DNA from: Acinetobacter lwoffii | Lineage (GTDB): Bacteria; Pseudomonadota; Gammaproteobacteria; Pseudomonadales; Moraxellaceae | Direction: 5' to 3' | Length of the DNA stretch: 63,301 nt | NCBI RefSeq assembly: GCF_002321025.1 | Contig: NZ_DCLL01000047.1 | Coordinates: 1-63,301, forward strand | Shown: piece by piece, positions 27,210 through 36,307 of the stretch | How positions within the stretch are numbered: the stretch's first letter is position 1 | Layout: each line of letters begins with the position of its first letter | The notes under the pieces: generated by a model | Database searches by the model: none | Told to the model about the DNA's origin: nothing | The model's input: the letters and a program-made list of their open reading frames with translations, nothing else | Position numbers and translations under genes: made by a program

Positions 27210-28220
27210 TTACTGCCCTCTGAGCATATTCTGATAAAACAACCATTCATCCTCAAGCATCTTTCTAAGTGATCGCTGAGGTTGCCAATGCAGGATATTT
27301 CGCGCTTTTTCGATGTTCGCCCCCAATTGATCCATTTCAGCATGTGGATATGGCAAAGCATCCATGGTTTTGATTGCAGACTGAGTCACTTCAGCCAGTT
27401 GATCCAGTAAATCCTGTATGGAAATCAATTCACCGGCAATATTAAAAGCTTCACATTTTAATTCCTGCTGTTGTGACAGCCATTGCAAGGACTTGATCAC
27501 CGCATCACAACAATCTGCGACATGCAGAAAACTGCGTTCTACTGTGCCATCCGCAGTATGGGCCTGACGGCGTAATTCCAAATATTCACGTTGCTGTGCA
27601 GCGACCTGCATTGCCAAAGGCAAAATATTTTTCGGTAAAGGTGGCACTGCTTCCCCCAGCACACCGTGTTCAAAGGCACCGGCGATATTAGACAAACGCA
27701 GGATCGCAATCCGCCATTCATTATCAGTTTTGGCAGTATCCCGGATAATTTCCTCAACCATCTGTTGCGATTTGATATAGGGATTCGGATAAGTATAGTT
27801 AAAAGGCAGATCTTCGCTTAAATCTGAGCCAGATTGTCCATATACCGCCAGACTGGATAAATGTACCAGATGACGCACGCCGGTACGTTGCATGGCACGC
27901 ATGAGACTCATAATACAGCTGACATTATCATTATAATATTCAAGTGGTTTTAATACTGATTCTTCCAGTGATTTAAAACTTGCGGTATGCACCACAGCCT
28001 GAATCGAATGCTGCTCAAAGACTTTGTTCAATGCTGGCGTATTGCGAATATCAATTTTGATAAAAGGTACATACATACCAGAAATAAATTCGAGGCGCTC
28101 CAGAGTCTGTAAGTTAGCATTGGCCAAATTATCGACCACAATGACCTCTAGTCCTTGTGCTAACAGACTTAAAGCAATATGTGAGCCTAAAAAGCCTAAT
28201 CCACCCGTCACTAAAATCAT
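27210..28220 (-). CDS. GalE-like NAD-dependent epimerase/dehydratase, catalytic Lys replaced
   Basis: The 336-aa protein is an extended short-chain dehydrogenase aligned along its length with UDP-glucose 4-epimerase. It has the NAD motif GGLGFLG (6-12), VVDNLANA, KPLEYYNDNV, S123/S122 before AVYG, and Tyr in NPYIKSQ. The YxxxK pair of GalE (Tyr149/Lys153 in E. coli) is here Y148 and Q152, so the general-acid helper lysine is gone, although K150 is nearby. The NAD fold is otherwise intact. It is divergent from tusD, 70 bp apart. It may be a non-epimerase NAD-binding paralogue, so I give no symbol. Confidence 0.85.
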   Translation of the reverse strand: MILVTGGLGFLGSHIALSLLAQGLEVIVVDNLANANLQTLERLEFISGMYVPFIKIDIRNTPALNKVFEQHSIQAVVHTASFKSLEESVLKPLEYYNDNVSCIMSLMRAMQRTGVRHLVHLSSLAVYGQSGSDLSEDLPFNYTYPNPYIKSQQMVEEIIRDTAKTDNEWRIAILRLSNIAGAFEHGVLGEAVPPLPKNILPLAMQVAAQQREYLELRRQAHTADGTVERSFLHVADCCDAVIKSLQWLSQQQELKCEAFNIAGELISIQDLLDQLAEVTQSAIKTMDALPYPHAEMDQLGANIEKARNILHWQPQRSLRKMLEDEWLFYQNMLRGQ

Positions 28221-28290
28221 TTATACTACCTACTTTCTGATGAAGCCAAGATCAATCTGTTGCTATTGATCAAGCCTGTAGTGAATTTCG

Positions 28291-28659
28291 ATGAGCACCT
28301 TAATTCTTGTTACCTCCGCACCGACTTCCATTTATGCCTGGCATGCCCTGGGTTTGGCTCAGGCCTTGCAAGATAAACAGGAAGCATTCCGTGTATTCTT
28401 CTATCAGGACGGCGTATCGGTCGCAAATGCACTGCAATGGGTACCCGACGATCAACGTCATCTTACACATGCATGGCAAGCGCTACAGATTCGCCTCCCG
28501 GTCTGTGTAAGTGCAGCATTGGCACGTGGAATTACAGATCTGGACAATGCTCGACGTCACAATATTCAGCAGCATAATCTGGCAGATGCCTTTGAATTGG
28601 TCGGTTTAGGTGAACTTGCCGATGCTGTTCAGTCCTCACAACGTCTCATTCAATTCTAG
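28291..28659 (+). CDS. tusD: Sulfurtransferase complex subunit TusD
   Basis: The 122-aa DsrE-family protein is the sulfur-accepting subunit of TusBCD. It takes persulfide sulfur from TusA and passes it to TusE for MnmA-dependent 2-thiolation of tRNA wobble uridine. The active cysteine is C72 in RLPVCVSAALARG, equivalent to the conserved TusD Cys. Heads a tusD-tusC-tusB-tusE operon. Confidence 0.9.
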   Translation: MSTLILVTSAPTSIYAWHALGLAQALQDKQEAFRVFFYQDGVSVANALQWVPDDQRHLTHAWQALQIRLPVCVSAALARGITDLDNARRHNIQQHNLADAFELVGLGELADAVQSSQRLIQF

Positions 28660-28703
28660 ATGTTTCATTTTTTAGAATGTGTTGCTTTTCCAAGGAATCT
28701 TGT

Positions 28704-29054
28704 GTGAAATCTGTACTTGTTATATTAACTCAAGCCAATCTGACTAGCCTGCAAGTGCATGAAAGCCTGTCGGCTACTATGGTCCTGGCAACCTTTGGCG
28801 CCGAGGTTAAAGTCCTGCTACAAGGGGCTGCCCTTAGTCTGCTGCGTTCAGAGCTGCAATTTGACCAGGTGCATCATGCATTCAAACTGGCATCAAATAT
28901 GGTCGACAGTTTTGAGTTTTATGATCTCACTCCAGTTCTGATTGAGCAGAAAAACCAGAATTCCCCATTTGTGACGCAGAGCGAACAAGAAATCGAATTT
29001 ATTGAGCTTAATCCTGAATTTATTCAAAGCTTTGATCATGTGTTGTATTGGTAA
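28704..29054 (+). CDS. tusC: Sulfurtransferase complex subunit TusC
   Basis: DsrF-like subunit of the TusBCD heterohexamer. I prefer the GTG at 28704 (116 aa), which has AAGGA 7 nt upstream and starts directly with the first beta strand (KSVLVILTQANLTS). The longer ATG frame from 28677 adds nine residues rich in Cys that homologues lack. The family core VHESLSATMVLATFGAEVKVLLQG is present. No catalytic Cys is expected in this subunit. Confidence 0.88.
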   Translation: MKSVLVILTQANLTSLQVHESLSATMVLATFGAEVKVLLQGAALSLLRSELQFDQVHHAFKLASNMVDSFEFYDLTPVLIEQKNQNSPFVTQSEQEIEFIELNPEFIQSFDHVLYW

Positions 29055-29071
29055 GGAATAAGGATATACAA

Positions 29072-29356
29072 ATGTCAAATCATACACTTTACCTGATCCA
29101 ATCCAGCTATTCGGCAACAGCGCAGATCCTAGAACAACTGGCTCAAATTTATGCAACGGGTGATCAGGTCGTGCTGATGGGTGAAGCGGTTTTGCTGCTA
29201 GAGCATTCATTTCTTCAAAGCTTGCCGAAAATTCACATGCTGGAAAATGATGCGGAGTTATTAGTACAACCTTTGCCTACACAAATAAAGCTTTTGAATT
29301 ATGCAGATTTTGCAGATCTTTGCCTCGAGTTTAATCGCTGCATTTCAATGAAATAA
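29072..29356 (+). CDS. tusB: Sulfurtransferase complex subunit TusB
   Basis: This 94-aa DsrH-like protein completes TusBCD. ATG 29072 has AAGGA with a 7-nt gap and starts the family strand (HTLYLIQSSYS), while a TTG upstream at 29048 overlaps tusC and is less likely. The stop codon overlaps the tusE ATG by one base (TAATG), showing coupling. Confidence 0.85.
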   Translation: MSNHTLYLIQSSYSATAQILEQLAQIYATGDQVVLMGEAVLLLEHSFLQSLPKIHMLENDAELLVQPLPTQIKLLNYADFADLCLEFNRCISMK

Positions 29357-29682
29357 TGAATGAGTTAGATATGAATTTAGAATTGGATCAAGATGGCCAT
29401 CTAGTTGACTATACCATCTGGAATGAAGACGTTGCTCAAGTGCTGGCCGATAGTCTGGAACTGAGCTTAACTCCTTGGCATTTTGAAATTCTGCAAGCGG
29501 TACGTCAGTTCTATCAGCAGTTTGGTCATTCACCAGCAACACGCCCACTGATTAAATTTTTAATGAAAACTGTCAGTGCCGATATCAATAATGCCATACT
29601 TCAGGAAAAGTTTAATACTGGTCTGGTGGCCCGTCATTTAAGCCGTTTGGCTGGTGTACCCAAGCCTGCGAATTGTTTATAA
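29356..29682 (+). CDS. tusE: TusE/DsrC/DsvC family sulfur relay protein
   Basis: The 108-aa protein accepts sulfur from TusD and binds MnmA-tRNA in the 2-thiouridine relay. The conserved C-terminal arm is intact, ending PKPANCL with the functional Cys penultimate (C107). RPLIKFLMKT and the WNEDVAQVLADSLEL segment are also typical. The first Met may be 29356 or 29371. It ends the tus operon, with a hairpin terminator 30 bp downstream. Confidence 0.92.
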   Translation: MNELDMNLELDQDGHLVDYTIWNEDVAQVLADSLELSLTPWHFEILQAVRQFYQQFGHSPATRPLIKFLMKTVSADINNAILQEKFNTGLVARHLSRLAGVPKPANCL

Positions 29683-29711
29683 AGATACTTAGCTTTCTAT
29701 ATTGTGGATTT

Positions 29712-29742
29712 AAAAGTCCGAATCATCATTTGGGCTTTTTTA
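29712..29742 (+). terminator. Terminator after tusE
   Basis: AAAAGTCC (29712-29719) pairs with GGGCTTTT (29732-29739, one G-U), followed by further Ts. Confidence 0.65.
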
Positions 29743-29795
29743 TGAGAGCAATTTTTAGGCTTAGAATAATGAAAGATGCATCTGGATCTAAGTCT

Positions 29796-30278
29796 TCAAA
29801 TTCGAGTTTGTTCTAATACTCGCAACGCCCGATGCAATTCATGATCCATTTCAGGCAGAACTTTAATCAGAAACTCAATTTGTGCTTTCGCTTCGGCCTT
29901 GCTCACCAGTTGAGCCTCTACCAGTTTTTGCTGCTGAGTGATCAACAAACTGACTTGGTGAGGATCGGGTTGTTGCCCCTCACTTAAAGCGTTAATAATC
30001 TGAGTAAAGTCCAGATATAACTGTTCTTGTTGCTTTGATAATTCGCTTTGCTTTGCAACGGTATCGTTCTGTTCCTTCTTCGTAGTTTGACTATTCTCAG
30101 GAGAATTAACAGATATATAGCTTGCCGATTTTTCAGCTGGCAGGACCGGATCAGAATGGGTCTGATCAGTAAAATTCGTCCGATAGATTTCTTGTCGTAC
30201 CTGATAGCCAATACCCACTAAAGTCCCGAACAAGAGCAATCCGATCATTACATAGAACAGAATTGTTTTATCATTCAT
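29796..30278 (-). CDS. Single-pass membrane protein, unknown
   Basis: The 160-aa product has one N-terminal transmembrane helix (about 7-27, ILFYVMIGLLLFGTLVGIGY). A polar Ser/Thr/Gln linker follows (about 35-85), then an alpha-helical C-terminal domain rich in Gln, Lys and Leu (about 86-155). The pattern resembles an anchored periplasmic helical protein or assembly factor. Family not recognised. It is convergent with tusE and lies 69 bp after the start of the beta-propeller gene region, which reads the same way, so the two are not clearly an operon. Confidence 0.6.
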   Translation of the reverse strand: MNDKTILFYVMIGLLLFGTLVGIGYQVRQEIYRTNFTDQTHSDPVLPAEKSASYISVNSPENSQTTKKEQNDTVAKQSELSKQQEQLYLDFTQIINALSEGQQPDPHQVSLLITQQQKLVEAQLVSKAEAKAQIEFLIKVLPEMDHELHRALRVLEQTRI

Positions 30279-30347
30279 TTTTATGTCCTCAGCTCAAGAA
30301 AGACAGCCTTTATTAAAAAGCTGTCTTTTTCGCTAATCGACGATTGA

Positions 30348-31601
30348 CTACGGCGTTGACCAGTCTGCTGGTGCATAACCAATCCGGACACGTTGTGGAT
30401 GATTTCCCACCGGCACACTGAGCACTTTATTGCCTGTGGCAAAATCAATCACTGTGACTACATCTGTTTCACTTTCTGAAATTACACAGCTACGACCATC
30501 CGGGCTTCGCGTTGCCCAATAAGGTTTACCTGCAGAAATCAGTTTCCCGGCTGTCAGCGTTTTGCGATCTACAATCGTAGCGTAGTTATCCATGGTACCA
30601 GCGACACAGAGTTTTTCTCCATCAGCACTGATTGACAATCCATGATGACGTGAATCATTGACCCATTTTGTCCGGTCTTTCGGAATACTGTCACTGCCAG
30701 GCAGCTGTCCGATCCGGCTAATCTTGTTCTGATTAAGATCGTACTCAATCAGCCCATTAAAAAATGAAACCTGGGCATACAGTTTGGTTTCATCCTTACT
30801 AAATACCATTGGTCGTACTGAGTTGGATAAATCTTTACGACCAAATGCATCGAGTGCAGGTCTGAAGTCAATTTTTCTTAGCACCTGATGCGTATTGGCA
30901 TCTGCGATAGTGATAAAACGCTTACCCTTAGTAAAGTCTTGCCACTGTGCATCCATCGACGTTTCCACATTGCCGATAGCAGAGTTCAGAATCTTGTTGC
31001 CGCCATCAAAATAAATATTTTCATGCGGTTTATCACCCGTGCTGAAACGGCCCAACTCTTTACCGGTATGGATATCCAGTACATGCACCACATTTCCTGA
31101 AGATGCAGATACGGCGACCCGCTGCCCATCTGGTGATACCGCCATATGATCGGCACGGAAGCCTTCAACAGGCGTGCGCCAGTTAATCTTGCCGGTTTTG
31201 ATATTAATTGATACCACATCAGCGAAACTTGGGCGCGATGCGACCACTGACTGACCATCTGGTGTCGAGTACATATCATCCACCAGCTGGTCATTGCCTT
31301 CACCCGCTGTAGTCTGAATATAAGTATAGGCAATCAGCTTGATTGGATTCATGTGAATTTCCTTAAGGCGCTCTTTACGGTCAGGAATCATGTTAATGAC
31401 GCCAATTTTTCCAAAATCACCCGATGGACGAATCACGGTTACCGTGCCATCCCAGTTATTTCCGACAAAGAAAACCTGCTGTGAATTGGCAGGTGCAGCT
31501 GAAGGTGCAGAAGAGGCCTGTACACTCGGCAACGCAGATAGCATCGCCATCGCAGATAATGTCAGACAGAACCGTGGCCATTTTTTATTTTGAATTTTCA
31601 T
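30348..31601 (-). CDS. Periplasmic YncE-like beta-propeller protein
   Basis: The 417-aa protein has a signal peptide (cleavage near VQASSA, residue 30) and repeated YVTN/NHL-type blades: GNNWDGTVTVIRPSG, SSGNVVHVLDIHTGKELGRF, DNYATIVDRKTLTAGKLI, and SETDVVTVIDFATGNKVLSVPVGNHPQRV. Such seven-bladed propellers occur in YncE and in periplasmic accessory proteins of dehydrogenases. No heme CxxCH or other catalytic motif is present, so a binding or scaffolding role is likely. YncE in E. coli binds DNA, but this protein is not close enough by eye to assign the symbol. Confidence 0.8.
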   Translation of the reverse strand: MKIQNKKWPRFCLTLSAMAMLSALPSVQASSAPSAAPANSQQVFFVGNNWDGTVTVIRPSGDFGKIGVINMIPDRKERLKEIHMNPIKLIAYTYIQTTAGEGNDQLVDDMYSTPDGQSVVASRPSFADVVSINIKTGKINWRTPVEGFRADHMAVSPDGQRVAVSASSGNVVHVLDIHTGKELGRFSTGDKPHENIYFDGGNKILNSAIGNVETSMDAQWQDFTKGKRFITIADANTHQVLRKIDFRPALDAFGRKDLSNSVRPMVFSKDETKLYAQVSFFNGLIEYDLNQNKISRIGQLPGSDSIPKDRTKWVNDSRHHGLSISADGEKLCVAGTMDNYATIVDRKTLTAGKLISAGKPYWATRSPDGRSCVISESETDVVTVIDFATGNKVLSVPVGNHPQRVRIGYAPADWSTP

Positions 31602-31794
31602 CCATTATGCTCCGCATAATAATTTATATTTTTGTTTTCATTCCTTGTTGTGCACACAGTCAAGCTGTGTTTTAACTTATCTAATATACAAACGTATAAA
31701 ATGATTTACTGTTATTTCCGACCAAAAAATATGCAGCTATTTTAAATCTCTCACTTCAGGTTCTATGAATTTAGGTGATCGTCGTACTTCGATC

Positions 31795-32262
31795 TTATGT
31801 ATCCAGCACATCGACAAACTGTGCATTGAGTACCTTGGCAAGATCAGCCGGCTTTAATCCAATATCCAAGCCTCTTTTACCGCCACTGACATAGATCTTA
31901 TCCAACTGTTCTGCGCTGGCATCAATCACCGTTTTTAATCGTTTCTTTTGACCAATGGGACTGATTCCACCGACCAGATAACCGGTCAAACGTTCTGCAT
32001 GTTTAGGATCTGCCATCTGGAGTTTTTTGCATCCTACGGCCTGCGCTACTTTTTTCAGATTGAGTTGATGATGTACCGGCAATATGGCAACAAAATACTG
32101 TTTATCATCCGTGACCAATAAAGTTTTAAAAACTTCTTCTACCGAAAGCCCCAATTTCTCAGCAGCTTCTAGCCCGAAACTTTTGGCATTGGCATCATGT
32201 TCATATTCATGAATGCTGTATTCGATTTTATTGGCTTTTAATAGTTTGCATGCAGGTGTCAT
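31795..32262 (-). CDS. ybaK: Cys-tRNA(Pro)/Cys-tRNA(Cys) deacylase YbaK
   Basis: This 155-aa protein is a trans-editing deacylase that hydrolyses Cys-tRNA(Pro) formed by prolyl-tRNA synthetase error. It has the YbaK/EbsC fold with the conserved substrate-pocket lysine in VFKTLLV, AILPVHHQLNLKKVA, and the GYLVGGISPIGQKKRL loop with its GxxP element. Length is normal. No partner genes; a 960-bp gap lies upstream. Confidence 0.92.
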   Translation of the reverse strand: MTPACKLLKANKIEYSIHEYEHDANAKSFGLEAAEKLGLSVEEVFKTLLVTDDKQYFVAILPVHHQLNLKKVAQAVGCKKLQMADPKHAERLTGYLVGGISPIGQKKRLKTVIDASAEQLDKIYVSGGKRGLDIGLKPADLAKVLNAQFVDVLDT

Positions 32263-33222
32263 AGAAGATCTTGTTTGAGATGAATCGCATGATTATATAA
32301 AGATTAGCTCAAGAAGTTAATTTAGATGAGGCAACTATAGAGCAAATTTTGCTTTAAGCCCGTATTCCGCTTCAATCAGACCTATTTGGTTCAATCGTTA
32401 CACTCTTCAATACTTTTAAACTTTTCTTGAAAGATGATGCTGCGCAAAATTGCATCAAATGTATGCGTTTTTGCCACTGTCTAAGCGTTAGGTGATTAAT
32501 GGCTTCACTGTATAGAAGGCTTGAAGATGAACACATTCGTCACCTCATAGATCTATACAGGCGAAGCATATTAGTCGAGCGTTTTATCTTAAACCTACTG
32601 AGATTCAACCTTTATATCTGAAAGAAGAAATACATTCTTGCACAGTGTCTGTCATGAATACTTCAATTGAAAGTGATATAACTAATTCCAAAATATTGGA
32701 AGAATAGGCCTAGGAAAATCCAAGTAAAATAAGAGAAAAAACCCTTAAAACATTGTCTTATCTTATATTTTTAAATTTTTCATCACATTTTGAGAATCGA
32801 TCGATAGCTTATAGATAAAGAGGATAATCAGCACAACTCTAAAGTCAGAATGTAAAGAGTTTTCTATGCTCTAGAAATCGAACATTGCAGTAAAATCAGC
32901 CAAACAACTCTTGTTCAAAACTAAAAATATCACTAAAAGGAAGAATTTAGCGTTAACATGAAGATACAGTTACATAAAGGATATTAACTGTTTTTGCCAA
33001 TTGGGTTTACAATGAAAATAATCTGAATACCCAGCGAATTGTAATTTTTTAACATTGCCAAATCTCTGCAAAGTTTTCATTATAGCGCCACTGTTTGCTA
33101 TATGCTTTCTACGTTAATTCAAAGAAATTATAAATAGTAATGTAGAAAATCATGCAATAATAAGCAGAGTTTGCAGACATCTTGCAGACAAATCCCGATA
33201 CTTTTTAATTGGAGCACGCTGG
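32263..33222. other. 960-bp intergenic region before aroQ
   Basis: No confident gene. A 40-codon frame from ATG 32499, with AGGTG upstream, reads as a charged peptide containing RRLEDEHIRHLIDLYRRS, and a short fragment near 32302-32357 reads RLAQEVNLDEATIEQILL. Both look protein-like but lack context, so they may be gene relics. The last 100 bp hold the presumed aroQ-accBC promoter. Confidence 0.4.
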
Positions 33223-33678
33223 ATGAGTTCGACCATTTTGGTTATTCATGGACCGAATTTAAACTTGCTTGGGAAGCGCGAACCGGAAGTTTATGGTCAC
33301 CTTAGTCTTGACGATATTAACCAGCAGCTGATTGCTCAGGCTCAACAGGCCACATTACAACTCGAAACTTTCCAGAGCAACTGGGAAGGTGCCATTGTTG
33401 ACCGAATTCATCAAGCCCAGCAAGACGGCGTTCAATATATCATTATTAATCCGGCAGCATTGACCCATACCTCTGTTGCGGTTCGCGATGCCCTTCTTGG
33501 CGTTGCAATCCCTTTCATTGAAGTCCATCTGTCGAATGTGCATGCACGTGAGGCATTCCGACATCATTCATACTTGTCCGATAAAGCCATCGGCGTGATC
33601 TGTGGTCTGGGTGCAAAAGGCTATGCTGCTGCCCTCGACTATATCATTGAAAAAATACAACCTTCTACACAATCTTAA
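33223..33678 (+). CDS. aroQ: 3-dehydroquinate dehydratase, type II
   Basis: The 151-aa type II enzyme converts 3-dehydroquinate to 3-dehydroshikimate in the shikimate pathway. Motifs include the opening HGPNLNLLGKREPEVYG with the catalytic Tyr, NPAALTHTSVAVRDAL, EVHLSN with the substrate loop, and REAFRHHSYLSD. GGAG lies 8 nt before the ATG. It leads an aroQ-accB-accC cluster (16 and 18 bp gaps), an arrangement common in gammaproteobacteria. Confidence 0.96.
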   Translation: MSSTILVIHGPNLNLLGKREPEVYGHLSLDDINQQLIAQAQQATLQLETFQSNWEGAIVDRIHQAQQDGVQYIIINPAALTHTSVAVRDALLGVAIPFIEVHLSNVHAREAFRHHSYLSDKAIGVICGLGAKGYAAALDYIIEKIQPSTQS

Positions 33679-33694
33679 TTAGGAATACTGTCTC

Positions 33695-34111
33695 ATGGAT
33701 ATCCGTAAAATCAAGAAACTCATCGACTTGATGATTGAATCTGACTTACAGGCGATCGAAGTTAAAGAAGGCGATCAGTCGATTGCATTAACTCGTCGTA
33801 ATCCAGTGGTTGCAGCAGCTGTTCCTGCGATGCCTGCACCAGCAGCCGAAGCGCCCGCAGCAAAATCTCCTCGCGGCGCAGTTGAAACTTCGCCAATGGT
33901 CGGCGTGTTCTATGCAGCACCAAGCCCGGGTGAACCGACATTTGTTAAAGTTGGCCAGACCGTTTCTGCAGGCGACACGCTCGGTATTATCGAAGCAATG
34001 AAAATCATGAACCCGATTGAAGCAACTCAAAGCGGTGTGATTGAAGAAATTCTGGTGAAAAATGGTGAAGTGATTCAATTCGGTCAACCACTTTTCCGCT
34101 ACCGCGCTTAA
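33695..34111 (+). CDS. accB: Biotin carboxyl carrier protein of acetyl-CoA carboxylase
   Basis: The 138-aa BCCP subunit carries biotin for acetyl-CoA carboxylase, the first step of fatty-acid synthesis. It has the N-terminal interaction region (DIRKIKKLIDLMIES), an Ala/Pro linker (about 47-65), and a C-terminal biotinyl domain with the attachment lysine in EAMKIMN and the thumb-type GEPTFVKVG. AGGA precedes the ATG. Confidence 0.96.
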   Translation: MDIRKIKKLIDLMIESDLQAIEVKEGDQSIALTRRNPVVAAAVPAMPAPAAEAPAAKSPRGAVETSPMVGVFYAAPSPGEPTFVKVGQTVSAGDTLGIIEAMKIMNPIEATQSGVIEEILVKNGEVIQFGQPLFRYRA

Positions 34112-34129
34112 TCACCCCGGGGATTTATA

Positions 34130-35494
34130 ATGTTGCAAAAAGTTTTAATTGCAAACCGTGGTGAAATTGCGTTACGCATCACCCGGGCTTGCAGAACTTT
34201 AGGGATCAAAACTGTAGGTGTCTATTCTGACGCAGACAAGGACCTGATGCATTTACGTTTCTGTGATGAAGCAGTGTGTATTGGCCCTGGTGCGAGCAGT
34301 GATAGCTACCTGAATATTCCTGCGATTATTACAGCTGCTGAAATTACCGGCGCAGATGCCATCCATCCTGGTTATGGATTCCTCGCTGAAAATGCAGAAT
34401 TTGCCGAAATCGTAGAAAATTCTGGTTTTATCTTTATTGGTCCACGTCCGGAACATATTCGTTTAATGGGGAACAAGGTTTCTGCCATTATTGCCATGAA
34501 AAAAGCTGGTGTACCAACAGTACCGGGCTGCGACCATGCCGTAACGATTCACAATGCCATGGCTGAAGCGAAAGAGATCGGTTTTCCATTGATTGTAAAA
34601 GCTGCTTCTGGCGGTGGTGGTCGTGGTATGCGTATCGTGGAAAATGTCGATACTCTACTCGAATCTGTTCAGGCTGCACAGCGTGATGCGGAAATGTGGT
34701 TTGGTGATGATACGGTCTATATGGAACGTTTCCTGCAAAAGCCACGTCACGTCGAAGTACAAGTACTTGCTGATGGTAATGGCCATGCGATTCATCTGTA
34801 TGATCGTGACTGTTCGCTACAGCGTCGCCATCAAAAAGTACTGGAAGAAGCACCAGCACCGAACTTACCAGAGCAAGCACGTGCTGATATTCTAGAAGCC
34901 TGTGTCAATGCCTGTAAATTGATGCAATATCGTGGTGCAGGTACCTTCGAATTCCTGTTTGAAGATGATGAGTTCTTCTTCATTGAAATGAATACGCGTG
35001 TTCAGGTTGAGCATCCGGTGACTGAAATGGTCACGGGTATCGATATTATCGAACAGCAATTGCGTATTGCTGGCGGCTTAGGTCTCGATATTCAGCAAGA
35101 AGACGTCAAGGTTTTAGGACATGCGATTGAATGCCGTATTAACGCAGAAGATCCATCGACCTTCCTGCCTTCACCAGGCAAGATTGACAACTTCTATGCA
35201 CCAGGCGGCGCAGGTATCCGTTTGGATTCACATGTTTATCCAGGCTACAGCATTCCACCGTATTATGATTCGATGATTGCCAAACTGATTTCGCATGGTA
35301 AGGATCGTGAGACGTCTATTTCTCGAATGAGAAATGCTTTGGAAGAAATGATTTTGACTGGCGTTAAAACCAATATTCCTTTGCATAAAGATTTAATCCT
35401 TCAGGATAAAAACTTCTGCAAACAGGCAATGGATATTCATTACCTAGAGAAGCATTTGTTAAAGCAGCTTGAAGGTGCTGAAGACAAAGCTTAA
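34130..35494 (+). CDS. accC: Biotin carboxylase subunit of acetyl-CoA carboxylase
   Basis: The 454-aa ATP-grasp enzyme carboxylates biotin on AccB using bicarbonate. It shows the N-terminal LIANRGEIALRI, the glycine-rich ATP loop KAASGGGGRGMRIV, the catalytic FIEMNTRVQVEHPVTEMVTG, and ECRINAEDP. Length and order are standard. It ends the operon and is followed by a strong terminator. Confidence 0.97.
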   Translation: MLQKVLIANRGEIALRITRACRTLGIKTVGVYSDADKDLMHLRFCDEAVCIGPGASSDSYLNIPAIITAAEITGADAIHPGYGFLAENAEFAEIVENSGFIFIGPRPEHIRLMGNKVSAIIAMKKAGVPTVPGCDHAVTIHNAMAEAKEIGFPLIVKAASGGGGRGMRIVENVDTLLESVQAAQRDAEMWFGDDTVYMERFLQKPRHVEVQVLADGNGHAIHLYDRDCSLQRRHQKVLEEAPAPNLPEQARADILEACVNACKLMQYRGAGTFEFLFEDDEFFFIEMNTRVQVEHPVTEMVTGIDIIEQQLRIAGGLGLDIQQEDVKVLGHAIECRINAEDPSTFLPSPGKIDNFYAPGGAGIRLDSHVYPGYSIPPYYDSMIAKLISHGKDRETSISRMRNALEEMILTGVKTNIPLHKDLILQDKNFCKQAMDIHYLEKHLLKQLEGAEDKA

Positions 35495-35507
35495 ATCAAA
35501 GCTCATA

Positions 35508-35538
35508 AAAAAACCGCTGTCATTCAGCGGTTTTTTTA
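35508..35538 (+). terminator. Terminator after accC
   Basis: AAACCGCTG and CAGCGGTTT form a 9-bp stem with a short loop, flanked by As and seven Ts. It probably serves both convergent genes. Confidence 0.88.
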
Positions 35539-35549
35539 TTATTTGCAAG

Positions 35550-36026
35550 TTAAGGCAATACGCGTCTGAGCACGGCAAAACATTGCTCGGCTTTTTCATT
35601 GGCACAGAAGTTAATGGTATAAGGGTTTTGCCATTTCACAAAATACTGCGAAATTTCACCAGACTGATCCATCTGATTGCCTGAACAGTCTTTTTCATTA
35701 TTGTCATATTTTACTTGCAGAATCAGCGCTGGAATCTGCTGCGAAGGATCCTGTGCCGGCTGATAGTCATATAGCCCCGACGTCCACTCATCGCCACTTT
35801 TAATCACCACATTATTGTTGCCTTTAAAATTATAATATTCGATACATTTTTTATTATTCGGGATTTCCATTCCCCACAATCCGACAATTTCCGGACGGGT
35901 TTTCACGGTAAATGTATTTGGGATTTCAGCAGCTTTAGCAGGAGCATTCGCTGGTTTTTTATTTTCTGTCGCCATTAGCCAAGGTGAGCTCATGAGTAAG
36001 ATAAGGCTAAGACATATTTTTTTCAT
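35550..36026 (-). CDS. Exported hypothetical protein
   Basis: From ATG 36026 the product is 158 aa with a good signal peptide (MKKICLSLILLMSSPWLMA). A frame start at 36038 would add four residues before it. The mature part starts with an Ala/Pro/Lys segment, then contains EIVGLWGMEIPNNKKCIEYYNF and four cysteines that could pair in the periplasm. The VGLW...C..YNF pattern resembles small lipocalin-like DUF proteins, but I do not assign a family. Convergent with accC. Confidence 0.7.
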   Translation of the reverse strand: MKKICLSLILLMSSPWLMATENKKPANAPAKAAEIPNTFTVKTRPEIVGLWGMEIPNNKKCIEYYNFKGNNNVVIKSGDEWTSGLYDYQPAQDPSQQIPALILQVKYDNNEKDCSGNQMDQSGEISQYFVKWQNPYTINFCANEKAEQCFAVLRRVLP

Positions 36027-36307
36027 ATTTACCGGCATCTTGTTAACAATTGATTCTAAATTATCATATTTTTTGGGATCGTGTCCCGCTCTAACGCAAT
36101 TTCAATACAGAGTCAGAAATTATTTATCACATTGTTTAAAAAGATGGATTTCCTTTCTGACTTTTTTTGTATATATTTCGTATATAAGAATCTTAATAGT
36201 TCGTATTAATAACAGATTAATCAAACAATAAAATTATATTTTGGGTCAAACTTAGTTGCTGAACAAAGTGATCATTCACACTTAAAAATTTGAATAGGAT
36301 TTTAAAT

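Noticed and set aside
32499..32621. 40-codon frame RRLEDEHIRH...
   Set aside because: Protein-like but too short and without context. Noted in the intergenic entry only.
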